Source: Diadophis punctatus similis
Taxonomy: Eukaryota; Chordata; Lepidosauria; Squamata; Dipsadidae
Direction: 5' to 3'
NCBI GenBank assembly: GCA_023053685.1
Contig: JALIGW010000001.1
Location: forward strand, 228,742,434-228,806,433
DNA: 64,000 nucleotides
Below are positions 1-11,411 of this stretch, piece by piece. Each line of letters starts with the position of its first letter. The stretch's first letter is position 1. The position numbers and the translations under genes were made by a program. The notes under the pieces are model-generated. The model had not been told where the DNA came from, did no database searches, and worked only from the letters and a program-made list of their open reading frames with translations.

Positions 1-122
1 ACAATGTTACTCTGAATAGAAACCAACAGTACACAATCCAAATTCAAGAGTTACTAAAGCTGATTAGCCCATTTTAACCATCGTAGGATCTCTAGCGGCC
101 AGCCAGCTTCTCTGTTCCTCAG

Positions 123-323
123 CTTGTCCCAAAGGCACTCATTCAAGAGGCAACTGGACTTTCTGGTTTTTCTTTGAAGACGTTTCGCTTCTCATCCAAG
201 AAGCTTCTTCAGCTCTGACTGGATGGTGGAGAGCTGAAGAAGCTTCTTGGATGAGAAGCGAAACGTCTTCAAAGAAAAATCTGAAAGTCCAGTTGCCTCT
301 TAAATGAGCACCTTTGGAACAAT
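123..323. repeat. foldback inverted repeat, retroelement-derived
   Basis: Two arms of about 94 bp (123-216 and 230-323) are inverted copies separated by a 13-bp spacer. Over the inner 72 bp I count only two mismatches (145-216 against 230-301). The arm carries AAGCTTCTTGGATGAGAAG and the phrase GAAACGTCTTC, a sequence common in fish and reptile genomes and, as I recall it, linked to Penelope-like or related retroelement 3' regions. The class is inferred; the palindrome is directly visible. The open frames here are by-products of the palindrome. Confidence 0.85.
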
Positions 324-557
324 CATGACCTGGATGACTGAGAATCTCCATATACTGTACATGTTCCTCAGCTTCTTCACCTCAAAACCCTCTTTGATCT
401 TGACATGCAATTCTGGAAGTTCCTTCCCATGATGTCCACTCTGTCTCTGCCTTTCTTTTCTCTATTAGCACTGTGTACTATGAGAAGCTCTGTTTAACGT
501 GAATGATGTATTAAAACATGTAGTGGGAATACTCTTAAGTTTAAATTGGTCTAAGTA

Positions 558-1133
558 CGAGGGTGAGTCAAAACTTAATGCCATTTTCTTTAGGACAGGT
601 ATAATTACCAACACAGGAACATGTAGCATACATCAAAATGAAGCTGGTCCTCTGTGGATCACATCCCTACTTCTCAACATAGTCACCATTTCTCTCAATA
701 GCAATGTTCCACCTTCGAATGAGAGCATGTATCCCTGTCTCGTAAAATTTTGTTGACTGTTCTTTGAGCCACTTCTTCACTGCAGTTTTCACTTCCTCGT
801 CACTGGAATAATGTTTGCCTCTCAAACCCTCTTTCATGGGGCTATAATCTAAAATATTGTCCTCAAACACATTTTGTAATCGTCTGTGAATGTTCACAGG
901 GGTTTCCCCCTCAGCAACAAGGAATTCAATCACTGCTCTTTGTTTTTGACGCAACTCTAAGATGGTAGCCATTTTGAATTTTCCTTGTGAGTCTAAAAAC
1001 CTGAAAAGTAAGAAACAAAATATTTCAGAACATAAATGATATAATCATTTATAACTGGGAAAAATTTCAGGTATTTTTATCAAAAACTTCACCTGAAATA
1101 AAGAAAATGGCATTGCTTTTTGACTCACCCTCT
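558..1133 (-). mobile_element. internally deleted mariner element
   Basis: Terminal inverted repeats read GAGGGTGAGTCAAAA at both ends, with TA on each side (556-557 and 1134-1135), the target duplication of Tc1/mariner transposons. The element is 576 bp, against about 1.3 kb for a complete mariner. It holds the fused transposase remnant described separately. It cannot make active transposase, but both ends look usable by a transposase supplied elsewhere. Confidence 0.9.
667..972 (-). pseudogene. mariner transposase remnant, N- and C-terminal ends fused
   Basis: This 101-residue frame starts MATILELRQ, the usual mariner N-terminus with the first helix-turn-helix region, and ends GDYVEK, the usual mariner C-terminus. 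Family members are about 340-350 residues. The whole central part, including the DD34D catalytic region, is missing: sequence passes from LQNVFEDN near residue 40 to PMKEGLRG near residue 46. The reading frame survives across the junction. Known mariner biology says this protein cannot catalyse transposition. The start is the ATG at 972. Confidence 0.88.
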
Positions 1134-1135
1134 TA

Positions 1136-4100
1136 TGTATTGATCTAAAATTATCACCAAAACAACATCTGAAGGCTTGTTTCAAATTATATAGGAACAT
1201 CTGCTGCTCTTTGCAATGGCAAAAGCCCAGCGTTTAGCTACTGGATTTGGATTTCAGACTGGTCATAAGGAAAATTCCTTAGGGCACTTTCTTGGAAAAA
1301 GCAGGAAGCATCATAAGACCTAAGAGCAGCAATATGATATGGAAGGTTTAAAATTTTGCTCACGTGGAAATCGATAGTGATGATTCCAGACAAGAGTGTG
1401 GATTCTTCTCCTCCCCTTTTAAAAAATCTGATTTTCAAAACTATTTATATGAATGTCATTTATAAACTATAGTGTGAAGCACTTTAATAGTTTATTTGCT
1501 AAATGGATTGTTGACTGCCCCTGCTAGAGTCTAATTGCAGTTTAATGGGGTGTTATATATCTTTATGAAATACAGTTGTTCCAGCAGGAGAAGCTACAGA
1601 CAAACTTGAGATTTGTTGCTTTGATCTAATCAGTTGTTCCCTTGGTTGTTACAGTGTAATTTGAACATCAATACATGGCATATTCTCTTTACATAAGATT
1701 ATTTTATAACAATATGTAAGAATATAAATTAAAGTACCCCCCCAACATACAGTCATGTTCTTTTGTTAGTTTACAGCTTATATTTAGAGGTGTTTTTAAT
1801 GGATCTTTCCATTTCTGAAATAATAAATGTATCCACACTGGACAGTGAAGAACAAGTTATGAGATGCTGCTATGAAAGAAAATAATGCAGAAAGAGGATG
1901 CTGAATGGTAGTATGTAAATTTTTTAATATCTTCCACTATACTCAAGGAACTATGTCTAAACTCTGAAGTCTATCACCGTGGAATTGTTTGAATCTTTAT
2001 CTTCTCGAAGTGGGAGTAGGGTATGGAAGGATCTAAATGAAAAAAAGGAAAATGTACGCATTTGTTGATCACATTTGGAAAAGATATATCATCTTCCAAA
2101 TGAAAGGAAACATTAGCCTACCTATATTGTATTATATGATATTGACTGCATAGTTTCCAATAATTATTTGTTCTGCAAAACAAATGATAAAAGGTTGTTG
2201 TTAGTTTAATTGCACAGTTGTCTGCAGCTAATCAATCATTTTGGGATTCCAATCATAATGAAGGAAAGGCTCATATGTGTTCTTCATTTGGTCTCATGAG
2301 TAATTTGGGGCAGAGTCAGCAGAAGGCTATATTTTGTGAGGTCTTTAGCATCATAATACTGTTCCCATTGTTGGGCTTTCCTATTCCATATTTATGCAAC
2401 TGCACTCCTCTTAGAAACTTTAGTTCTTTTGCTTCATGCTGAATACAGCATGTGTAGAATTTTGCTAATAGGTGTTTAATAGAAAGAAGATTGATTCTAG
2501 AACATAGAGTGATGAAAATGGCCCATTGTGTAATCGAAAAGTATCATTTGCTCTATTTCATGACCATAATTTGATCATTTCTGCATCCTTGATTGCCTAG
2601 CTGAAGATCCTACTTCGGTTTGATGTAATTTGGTGAAAACATTTTCTTCTGACAATTCTCCCACACAGATAATTGTATAAGGAATGTCGTACTATGAACA
2701 GCTACCCCAATGTGAACTAAACTGTTTATCAGAACATATGCAGTGATCCGTTTTGCAAATCTGACCAGTTTTTAGACAACTATAGGGGGAAATTGTTTTG
2801 GTCTTTAAACTAGGATTCCAGTGTACAAGACAACCTGCAAAATTTAGGTTACTAAATGTTAGTAGGACTAGATTGTACTGATAGAGCAAGCAGAATTAAA
2901 TAATTTGCTGTCTGATATGTGTCTTCATTCCCAGCACATTTATATTAGAAACTTGGGTTGGTGGGGTGGTAATTTTTTGACCTAACAGAAAACATTGGAA
3001 ATATTTGTTGGGCTATAGTAACTGAGATTTGTCTCTAGCTTTAATTAATGGAAGAGATCTTTGAGCAAAAGAATAATTATTGTGCTCAGAGCATTGAATG
3101 AAGAGCAGCAATTATCTTTAATAGATTTTTGTTCATTTCCTTGAGACAGCTTTTTACATAGTGGAAATGTTTGGTGAAGAATTAATTGCCTTTTTGTGTC
3201 ATATCAAAGTAGATTCAGATTAATACATTTAAAGTACAGTAATTTAGTAGAAGTCTTAGGACTATAGATGAACATGTTAGGAGACCACAAAGATTGGCAT
3301 AAAGAAAAATACTGAAGAATATCTCTTAAGAAGTTGTATTACTTATTTTCTGTTCGGTCACAAGAAAGTCTCCACTGTTATTCCCAATAACAAAGCCTCA
3401 GACATGTATATTGTAGATAATTTCATTTAGCAGCATAGAAGATTTAGAAAAATTCTTACAATATAGTATTTTCTGTAATTCTTCCTCTGGGAACCATAAT
3501 ACATGAAATGAAGAACAAAATATGCTGTTTCTTATTATATTTATATCAAAACATCTCTTCCATGGAACTTATGAATAGTGTCTCACCTCCCACTGTTTTC
3601 TTTGCAATAAGTTGTGAGATAAATTAGGCTCAGAAGTCATCCAGTGAACCTGGTAGATCTTTACATAGGTCTCTTGTATTTTTATTGAATTTTAACCACT
3701 GTACCATGTTGCTTGACAGAATGTGATTTTACAATTGGAAATAAGGAGTATTAAAAAATACTGATAGAAACATCAGAAAATATTCTCTAAGAATTTGTGT
3801 TTCTATATATACCCAAAACATATACACAGACATAACAAACATTATTTGACAATCCTGCCTTATTTTTAGAAATGGCAACTATAGGGCTAACACAACCCTT
3901 GCATGAAAATAGCAACTCCTTTTTTCATTGCACTGATTTGATCCTTGCCTTTTTCTTCTCCTTTCTACTTCTTCACAGAGCTCTTGCTGACAGCTCTTAT
4001 TAATTCACACTTAAATGATTTCATTGGAATGCAGAAAGTCACATATGGCAGAATAAAGGATGCAATATGATGCATCCTTTAGTAATCAGTGATGGAGCTG

Positions 4101-4440
4101 GACTCTTTAAATTAGCCCTTTATTCCTAGGACTTCCTTATTGTGTTCAAAGACAGGGGCAACAGAATGTGTCTCTGTGTGCAACATATTCCCCACCCAGA
4201 GTTACTCTATGGGGAGATGGGCAGTTTCTAAATAAATATGAATATATAAATCAATCAATGAAATAAATATTCTTTTTAAAATACAATATCAGCAAAATAT
4301 CAAAGCTTAGGAGCCCATACATTATGATGACCCAAAAAGGGAATTCAATAATTTTATGTTATTCCCCACTTCCATCTCTGTAACTCTGACCCTGAATCCT
4401 GGTGGTCAAATCATTGGTGACTTTGGTTTCAGGTTGTAGC
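1136..4440. other. unique AT-rich sequence, no gene seen
   Basis: About 3.3 kb without a convincing open frame, splice-site pair or recognised repeat. The stretch 3030-3260 has unusually even, non-repetitive TAAT-containing sequence and might be conserved non-coding DNA, but this cannot be judged from one genome. Confidence 0.5.
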
Positions 4441-4444
4441 TAAT

Positions 4445-4795
4445 AAACACTCAGTTTAACAGAATAACAGAGTTGGAAGGGACCTTGGAGGTCTTCTACA
4501 CCTGCCCAAGCTGAAGATGCTACGCTATTCCAGACAAACGGTTGTCCAATGTCTTCTTTAAAACCTCCAGTGATGGAGCATCCACAGCTTCTGAAGGCAA
4601 CACTGGTTTTCATTGTTAGGAAATTTCTCCTTAGTTCTTGGTTGCTTCTCTCCTTGATTAGTTTCCATCCATTGTTTCTTGCCTTTTCTTCTGGTACTTT
4701 GGAAAATAAGTTGACCCCCTCTTATTTGTGGCAGTCCCTCAAACACTGGAATACTGCTATAATGTCACCCCTAGTTTTCTTTTCATTACACTAGA
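4445..4795 (-). mobile_element. CR1 LINE 3' end, antisense
   Basis: Read on the minus strand, this gives the typical CR1 terminal coding text: the track of VDAPSLEVLKKTLDNRLSGIA, then a 3' end in which GGTCCCTTCCAACTCTG closes the element. CR1 is the main non-LTR retrotransposon of reptiles and birds and is usually 5'-truncated, as here. Stops and frameshifts break the frame. The copy at 46165-46565 is a sense-strand relative. Confidence 0.8.
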
Positions 4796-5161
4796 CATGG
4801 AAGGAAGGAGGGGAGGGAGGTTGGTTTACTATATGATTTTCAACCTTGACTTAGTTGTCTGTTGAGCAGACCTGGGCACATTAAAACTTGATCGTGTCAG
4901 GAGAGGAAAGTCACCCATTAAGAAATCTGCCCTCCTGTGTTTTGGGTCCTGCAGTAGATGAGGAGCTAGCATTGATTCTTAGAGACACTTTATTTGTGAC
5001 CAGGGGCTCTGATCTGCAGGTGATGGGGCACAAATACCAGCATGTCACATTAGATTGTAGAGACTCAGTGATAAGCTGACTGTCCTTATTCCCTCTTTGA
5101 CATCATAGAGAGGACATTATTAGAGCAAAATTATTTATCTTGAAGCAATATTAATTTTGGG

Positions 5162-5717
5162 CAGTGGTGGGCTCCTACCGATGCGGTCCACTCTATAGCA
5201 CCGGTAGCGGCCCGCTGGTGACATCACAGTACCGGTGCGGTCGGTTGCTGGTGCCTGGGCACCGCCATTAAAAAAAAAGTTTTTTAAATTTTTTTCAAAA
5301 AATTTTCTTCTGTGCATGCCCAGAAGTCGAGCTTCCGGCACTGCGCATGCGCTGCCTTCCTACCCCACAGTGAGTCCAAGCAGGGGAGGATGGCTGAGGG
5401 AGTGTGTGAGACACTGAAAGAATGGGCAGCAGGAGCTATCTCCATTCCCCTCCCTTCAGCAGTCCGAGAAGCCACGAACGCGCGGTGATGATCCTAGGCA
5501 TATTTGCACATTTGAGGCTTCTTGAGCTGCTGAGGGGAGGGGGAATGGGCGGCAGGACCTATCTCAGTTCCCCTCCCTTCAGCAGTCCAAGAAGCCACGC
5601 CCACCCGGTCACATGGCCAGCAAGCCACGCCCACCCGGTCACATGGCTGGCAAGCCACACCCACAAAATAAGCCATGCCCACAGAGTGGTAGTAAAAAAA
5701 TTAGGAACCCGCCCCTG
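5162..5717. mobile_element. hAT non-autonomous transposon (GGTGGG-end class)
   Basis: Starts CAGTGGTGGGCTCCTACC and ends GGAACCCGCCCCTG, flanked by a perfect 8-bp duplication ATTTTGGG (5154-5161, 5718-5725). No transposase is present. The interior repeats the segment GCCACGCCCACCCGGTCACATG and holds a TGCGCATGCGC palindrome at 5342-5352. It is a close relative of the copy at 29996-30614, sharing most of both ends. Confidence 0.92.
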
Positions 5718-6369
5718 ATTTTGGGGTGTAGGGAAATTGTTGCCTTTACATGTGTGGAATCATAATAACATTATTTCTTCAAGGTATAGTTTTTCAGTGT
5801 GTTTCTTCCCAGACCTGAGTAGTCCTAGTTAATGTGAGCAAATACTTATATTATGGTTTCCAGCATCAAACTATGTTAAGCAGTGGCTACTATTTCATCC
5901 ATGACACTTAGTTGTTTAGTCTCTCCTGATTACATCAAGTGAAGAAACTCATTGATCATTGATTCCAGGTTGATCACACACTATGATGCCTAAATACTGA
6001 GATTGCTTCAAAATCCTTCCCCTGCCAACTTTTCAAAATAGCTTTTTAACTGCTTTTCAACTATTAAGAACCTTCCAATCGACAAGTCTGATAACGTGCA
6101 GTGGATGAGTTGACTTTAATCCTTAGTGAAAGAAGTTCTAAAGCAAGAAGCTTAAGGAGATTTTTTTTTGGTGGAATAAGTGGCAAAAGGGTGATTAGAA
6201 TGTTGATTTTGGAAAGTTATAAATGGATTAGGGGGTCCAGATAGATTTGAAATAAGATTTTGAAATTGTGAGAATCCTTCCTATCGGAAAAAGCTATTGT
6301 TTGGAATTCATGAAATAAAACATGATGGAGTCATTTGGACTGAGGTGGGAGGCTTTACAAATTGAATTA

Positions 6370-6560
6370 AAATAAATAAATAAGCAAACAAATGGAAATT
6401 TGGACATTGGACACCAGAGGGAGCCAGGGGGCAACCAAATGTTACAATTAAAGGAGAACACTTAACATTTGACTTATTAACATAGAATGGAGCAAAATAC
6501 TTTAACATTGGGCATATTTGAGGATATCCAATTATACAGTATCTCTCTACCCAGACTGGT
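6370..6560. repeat. diverged dispersed repeat, class unknown
   Basis: About 100 bp beginning ACAATTAAAGGAGAA (6444) recurs in diverged form at 8045-8125. Minus-strand translations of both share a CSPLIV-like phrase, which suggests old coding repeat sequence. I cannot name the family. Confidence 0.4.
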
Positions 6561-6589
6561 AATGCTGTGCTGAATGCCTTGAAGCTATA

Positions 6590-6915
6590 AGCTCTGGATG
6601 GGGAGAAACTGGTTTTGACTGACTGAGTGGCTATGGGTTTTTGGCCACCCAAGTCCAGATGATATTTCATTTTTGACTCTTCCTTGGACTGAACTGGTGT
6701 GCATTTTGAGAGTCCTCCTGGACTCATGGTTCCTATTCAAGGAGCAGGTGGTGGCCATGGCTAGGGGGTCTTTGCACAGATTCATCTAGTGCACCAATTA
6801 CTCCCTTTCCTGGACTGGGAGGTTTTGCTCATGGTCACTCATGCTTTGGTTACCTCCTCTTTGGATTACTGCAATACACTCTACATGGGGCTGTTCTTGA
6901 AGATATGATATGCTA
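6590..6915 (+). mobile_element. L2-like LINE reverse transcriptase remnant
   Basis: Broken plus-strand frames give phrases typical of the end of L2/CR1-group reverse transcriptase: HALVTS-like text followed by LDYCNTLYMGL near 6850-6895. Several frameshifts and stops show an old dead copy. The tRNA-type SINE at 6963 follows directly. Confidence 0.6.
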
Positions 6916-6962
6916 CATTGGGTGTGAAAATGAAACCAGATGATATCATAATAACTGAAAGT

Positions 6963-7120
6963 TATTATGCTGCTGTGGCCTAGAGGTGGAGCTCTTGCCT
7001 CACAATCAGGAGGTTGTAAGTTCGATCCTAGGTAGAGGCAGATGTAGGGTCTCCTGCTTGGGCAGGGGGTTGGACTAGATGACCTGCAAGGTCCTGTCCA
7101 ACTCTGTTAATCTATACTCT
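6963..7120 (+). mobile_element. tRNA-derived SINE with CR1-like tail
   Basis: An A-box-like sequence (TGGCCTAGAGGTGG) and a B-box-like sequence (GTTCGATCCT) lie about 35 bp apart, as in RNA polymerase III promoters of tRNA-derived SINEs. The 3' half (GGGGGTTGGACTAGATGACC and following) matches the CR1 3' end, which implies mobilisation by CR1. A second partial copy lies at 9038-9110. Confidence 0.8.
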
Positions 7121-7356
7121 GATGTACAAGTGATAAATCAAAAGAGTGACTTCCATGAGTTTCCTATATTGGATTTATAGAAAAAGATCTTAAATGTTGA
7201 AGGATGTTGTGAGAAAGGACAAAGACCAAAAAAAAAAAAAAAAAAAAACGAAAACAGACTCCAGGACTTATTTGAAGTGATTAAAAATTAAGTTTGTTAA
7301 ATGTAAAAAGAAGGAATATAAAATTGGTTTATTTGGTTTAAAAGTTAAAATAGATA

Positions 7357-7739
7357 CAGGTAGTCCTTGACTTGCTGTTCATTTAATGAGGGTTCAAAGT
7401 TACAACAACCTCTGGAAAAGTGATTTATGACCTGTCCTTGCAATTATGACCATGTGACGATCCTGTGGTCATATGATTGCAATTTGGGCACTTGGCAACT
7501 GACTCATATTTATGACCGGTTGCAGCATCCCGCAGTCTTTCCTGACAGGTTCTGCAATTGGGGAAGCTGGATTCACTTAACAACCTCTTGCTTCACTTGA
7601 GACTATGGTGATTTGTTTAACAACTATGATTAAATGGTCATAAAATTAGGTCTGGTCATAGGATGACTCTCTTTATGAGTACGCCAACCTACAATGGAAA
7701 TTCCTGCTGTAGTACTGGTCATAGGTCAAGCACTCTATG
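7357..7739 (+). mobile_element. Tigger-like MITE, copy 1
   Basis: Starts CAGGTAGTCCTTGACTT after TA, with a diverged inverted end (GGTCATAGGTCAAGCACTC) before TA at 7740. The interior has the family hallmarks TTGGCAACTGACTCATATTT and CACTTAACAAC. The TA target and CAG end fit pogo/Tigger elements. No transposase is present. Eight relatives lie in the window. Confidence 0.82.
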
Positions 7740-8044
7740 TATGATGTTATTTCTGTAATTCTTAATGGACTTTTGCTGACACCAGGATTGAAATGATGAG
7801 GTTATAAGGATCTGTTTATAAATAAGTGATGATGAGGTTGGGTTTTTTAAATTTTTATTTTAAGAGATGGTGATAAGTTGTTAAAACTGTTTATAATTGT
7901 TACAATGAAGGGGAAGTAATTTTAAAAAAATATTTCTTTTCTTTTGCTAAGACATGAGCCAGTTTCTTTTGTGGGTCCTGTGTAGCATCTTTTCCTATAT
8001 CAGTCTTGTAGCCTGTCATTTTAAAATCCAATTTCGGATGATTA

Positions 8045-8125
8045 CAATTAAAGGAGAAGGACACTTTAATTTACTAATACAAAATAAAGCAACACATTTT
8101 AATACTGGACCTATTGGATGTTTGA
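8045..8125. repeat. diverged dispersed repeat, second copy
   Basis: Begins ACAATTAAAGGAGAA, as does the copy at 6444, and stays recognisably similar for about 80 bp. The 108-residue frame over 7954-8280 has no recognisable domain, and I do not treat it as a gene. Confidence 0.4.
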
Positions 8126-9037
8126 ACAATGGACTCAGCAGTTTATTTTCAGACTGTTTAAAAGAGGAACACGTTTTATCCAGCAAGAATCTCAGCATGA
8201 ATTTTCAGACATTGTTTCTGCTTAAAATCTACCGTCCGGTTACCCATTATCTGCAATTGTTATTTCCAAAGTTAACGTAAGACAAAAGTAGCCTAACATA
8301 CAAAGGAGAGCACCCTTGTGTTGTCTTGCTTTTTTTGTGGTAAAGGATTTGATAAATGTTTGCTGGGTGTAGATTTTGGTCAGTGGGATAAAATAATAGT
8401 GGGATTTATGGCAGAGCAATCTGTCAGCGCAGAAGATTAGAATGAGGGGAAATCTAATTGCATGGCTTTTTGAGCTCTGAAGATGGAAATACCTTTAATG
8501 TTGCCTTCTTTGTGTCCTTTGTGCAGTGAAGTGCCAGTAAAAAGGATTTATGGGTAAAATAGATTTGAGAAAAGGAACAAGCCTGAATGCTACATGGAGC
8601 AAAGAATTTTTTTTTTTGAATTCCAGAATCTGCTATTACTTCTCATTATCACCAGGTTGCTTTTGAGAAGAACTTACCATATTTTTCGGAGTATAAGACG
8701 CACCTTTTTACCCTCAAAAAGAGGGTGAAAATTTGGGTGCGTCTTATACATCAAATGTAGCCCCACCCAGCCACCCCCACCCTTTGGCCTCTGCCTGCCA
8801 GCAATTTACCTCTTTGCAGCAAACAGAACAGAAACAGAAGCCTTATTAGCACACTAAGATATTATCTGCCTCCCGACCTACAGCTGACAGAGGCTTGTAA
8901 GCCACGTGGTAAAATGAAACTAACTACAATGGCTGTAATGAGACAAAATGCTGGGAGATAAACTGCTGGCAATGTTACATTGCTGAAATTGCAAGAAGGT
9001 AAGCTACAGTTACTGTAGAGTAACTAGAGTAACTACC

Positions 9038-9110
9038 TCTACCTAGAGGTAGAGCTCTTGCCTCACAGTCAGGAGGTTGTGAGTTCTATCCTAGGTAGAG
9101 GCAGATTCTG
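9038..9110 (+). mobile_element. tRNA-derived SINE fragment nested in TA element
   Basis: The tRNA-like 5' half matches the SINE at 6963: CTCTTGCCTCACAGTCAGG, then a mutated B box GAGTTCTATCC. The CR1-like tail is absent beyond GAGGCAGA. It lies inside hairpin-ended copy 1. Confidence 0.7.
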
Positions 9111-9492
9111 TTAATATGTTATTTTGTTGAATGTTTGTAGAGTGTTCAAATTATAAGACTTATTTTTTAAAGACTGCTTTATTATTGTTCTAGACAACTT
9201 AACAAAATGAAGAAGCTTTTTAAAATAAATGCTTGCTCTGAAGAGGCCCAGTATCTTCTTTTAAATAGCAGAGAATATTTCCAGAAAGCCACATCAATTT
9301 TAAAGATCTGTAAAAATATAAATATATAAATATGTAAAAATATAATCTGAAATGTCCTGTTTTAGTATTAAGTATTAGTATTAAAATAAGGCAGCTGAAT
9401 TAAACCCTGACTTAGTCATGTTTGGAGTAGATCTATTTAAATAATTGGGAGGAGTTAGTGTGATTTCATTTAAGAAATTACTTTAATTTATT

Positions 9493-9545
9493 GCCGAATT
9501 GGCAGAATTAATATACTGCCGAATTGGCAGAATTAATATACTGCC
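9493..9545. repeat. 25-bp perfect tandem duplication
   Basis: The unit 9493-9517 (starting GCCGAATTGGCAG) is repeated exactly at 9518-9542, followed by GCC of a third unit. Each unit contains the short palindrome GCCGAATTGGC. It is probably a recent slippage duplication. Confidence 0.95.
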
Positions 9546-10148
9546 ATAATGTACATTTCTCCAATTCTTTGCTATTTCTATGGGTCAAGTACACATGCAC
9601 AGAAATACACAGCAAACAGTGTATATCATCTGTGCTGTTTGCTGTTTGGCAAATTGCTGGGAGGCAGAGGCCTTTTTTCCTTGTTTTCCTCCCCCAAAAC
9701 TAAGCTGCGTCTTATACTTCGGTGCATCTTATACTCCGAAAAATACGGTAAGCTCTGTCGTATTCAAAGCCAGTTTGAATCAGCCCTGGTTAGGGAAGGA
9801 TCCCTATGAGCATACATACTTCTGTTTCCCAATTCTGTTCTTGCAAAGCAGTCGTCCCTGCTACTACCTTTTCAATCGTATCTGTACCAACACATTTAAT
9901 TGTTATATTTAATTTCGCCTAATGTTTGGAATGCCATATGTTCCTCCTTCTTTGTTGTTGTTGTTATTGAAGAAGCAGCATTATTGACTGTAATTAAAAC
10001 ACCGAGGAAAGGTATGTAAGAATGGTGCAGTGGGATCAAAACAGAGTTTCTGGCAGAAATTCAAGTGTTTGGCATGTTGAATGAAGATAAGCATGTCAGC
10101 TTTTTCCTAATGATTATATTACTGTGTTACCATGCATTGTGTGCAGCA

Positions 10149-10218
10149 GTGATTCTCACACTTGGCAATTTCAAGATATGCGGACTTCAACTCGCAGAAT
10201 CCCTCAGCCTGCATGGTA
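10149..10218. repeat. half copy of palindromic hAT MITE
   Basis: The text GGACTTCAACTCGCAGAATCC matches one arm of the palindromic MITEs at 40098-40202 and 48008-48126. The other arm is absent. The hAT element at 10227 inserted beside or into it. Confidence 0.6.
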
Positions 10219-10226
10219 TTCTATAC

Positions 10227-10485
10227 CAGCGATCCCCAAACTTTCCAGCTTGGCAGACCGGTGGGGGAGGGGGAGAGGAGATGGTTCCGTGTGAGCAGGA
10301 GGAACATGCATGAGCGCACGCAACTCAACTGCTCACACCAATGGAGCTTTGCATGTGAGCACGAGCACTCACCATTCATGCAAGTGGAGCTGTGCACACG
10401 CATGCTCACCTGCCACTTGTATGGCCCAGTTTCGAACGGGCCATGGCCCGGTAGTGGGCTGCAGTCTGGGGGTTGGGGACCCCCG
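10227..10485. mobile_element. hAT element (central-TA class)
   Basis: Starts CAGCGATCCCCAAAC and ends GGTTGGGGACCCCCG. The flanks TTCTATAC and TTCTAGTA are an 8-bp duplication with two mismatches. Inside are GAC-CGG and GGCCCGG stretches near both ends. No transposase. Overlapping open frames have no domain signal. Confidence 0.8.
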
Positions 10486-11411
10486 TTCTAGTAATTTCAT
10501 CCCCAGGTTCTGCTCTTCTTCTCCTACACGTTCCTTCCCTATCAATTCAAGAAAGAAACAGAAAATCCAGATTCACCCATAGGCATGGCTCACTCCATTT
10601 TAATCACCCCACTAAACCTGGCTCTGTAAAAGGCAGTTCAAAGATTTACACAAGAGTTATGTGAAATCCAGGGATCCTACCCTGCCCAATAATAGAGGCA
10701 ATTCAGAGGTTCACACTAGAGGATTTACAAGATACAGAGCAGAGAATTAACTGGAAATAGGCTAAATAATAAAGCTGGGCATGCTTTGAAAATAATTTAG
10801 AACAAATGCTTTGGAGCTTGTGCAATCACAACCACAGCCCTTCCCTATTTATTTTTCAAAATAGCCTCCCCCCGCCCGACTCCCCCCCCCGATTTCCACA
10901 CAAGAGTTGTAGAAACTTTAATGAATTGATACTTCCAGCTTTGTTCAGACTTGCCCAGAAAAAAACATACCATGAAGTATCATTTTTGAAATGTGCATAG
11001 CCCTACTAGATAGCAGTAAACCCAGATGTGAAATTGCATCATTTTTTAACCGCATATGCTTCTGTGATCTGGAAAGCTGAATTTTGCTGAATTGCAAACA
11101 TGTCATCTGATGTCCGTTTAAGGCCCCTGTTTTAAACATTTTTGTTCCGGCCAAACTGCCAGTATTCTTGTCCCTCATAGCATCTTGACAATGAACTGCT
11201 GGTAGATTCAGAGTACAGTAATCACATCAGCTCATCACCAGTTGCTGTAAGATGCATGTTTCACTGCCTGAAGTATAATACAGTATAGAATAGATATTTG
11301 CTTGCAGAATGGAGTGCAAGGAGAAAGCCTGAGTGGAGTGATTTAATTGCTAGACAGGTAGGTTGGACATGCATAAGCTGCCAACTGCAGAAAAGACAAG
11401 CTGGTAAGTCA

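Larger units (their letters stand above)
8677..9748. mobile_element. hairpin-ended TA element, copy 1
   Basis: Left end CCATATTTTTCGGAGTATAAG and right end CTCCGAAAAATACGG lie between TA dinucleotides (8675-8676, 9749-9750). The terminal region contains GTATAAGACGCACC followed within about 40 bp by its complement, so the end can fold into a hairpin. Length is 1072 bp. No transposase is seen. A SINE fragment (9038-9110) and a 25-bp tandem duplication (9493-9542) lie inside. Interior text with GCAGCAAACAG is shared with copy 3. Confidence 0.85.

Noticed and set aside
230..290. Hammerhead-ribozyme-like boxes (CUGAAGA, a 6-bp stem, GAAA) in the foldback repeat
   Set aside because: There is an extra base before stem II and no room for a stem III between GAAA and the GUC triplet. 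Box matches alone are not enough.
6963..7035. Possible tRNA gene
   Set aside because: A- and B-box-like text is present, but the cloverleaf arms do not pair and a CR1-like tail follows. It is a SINE.
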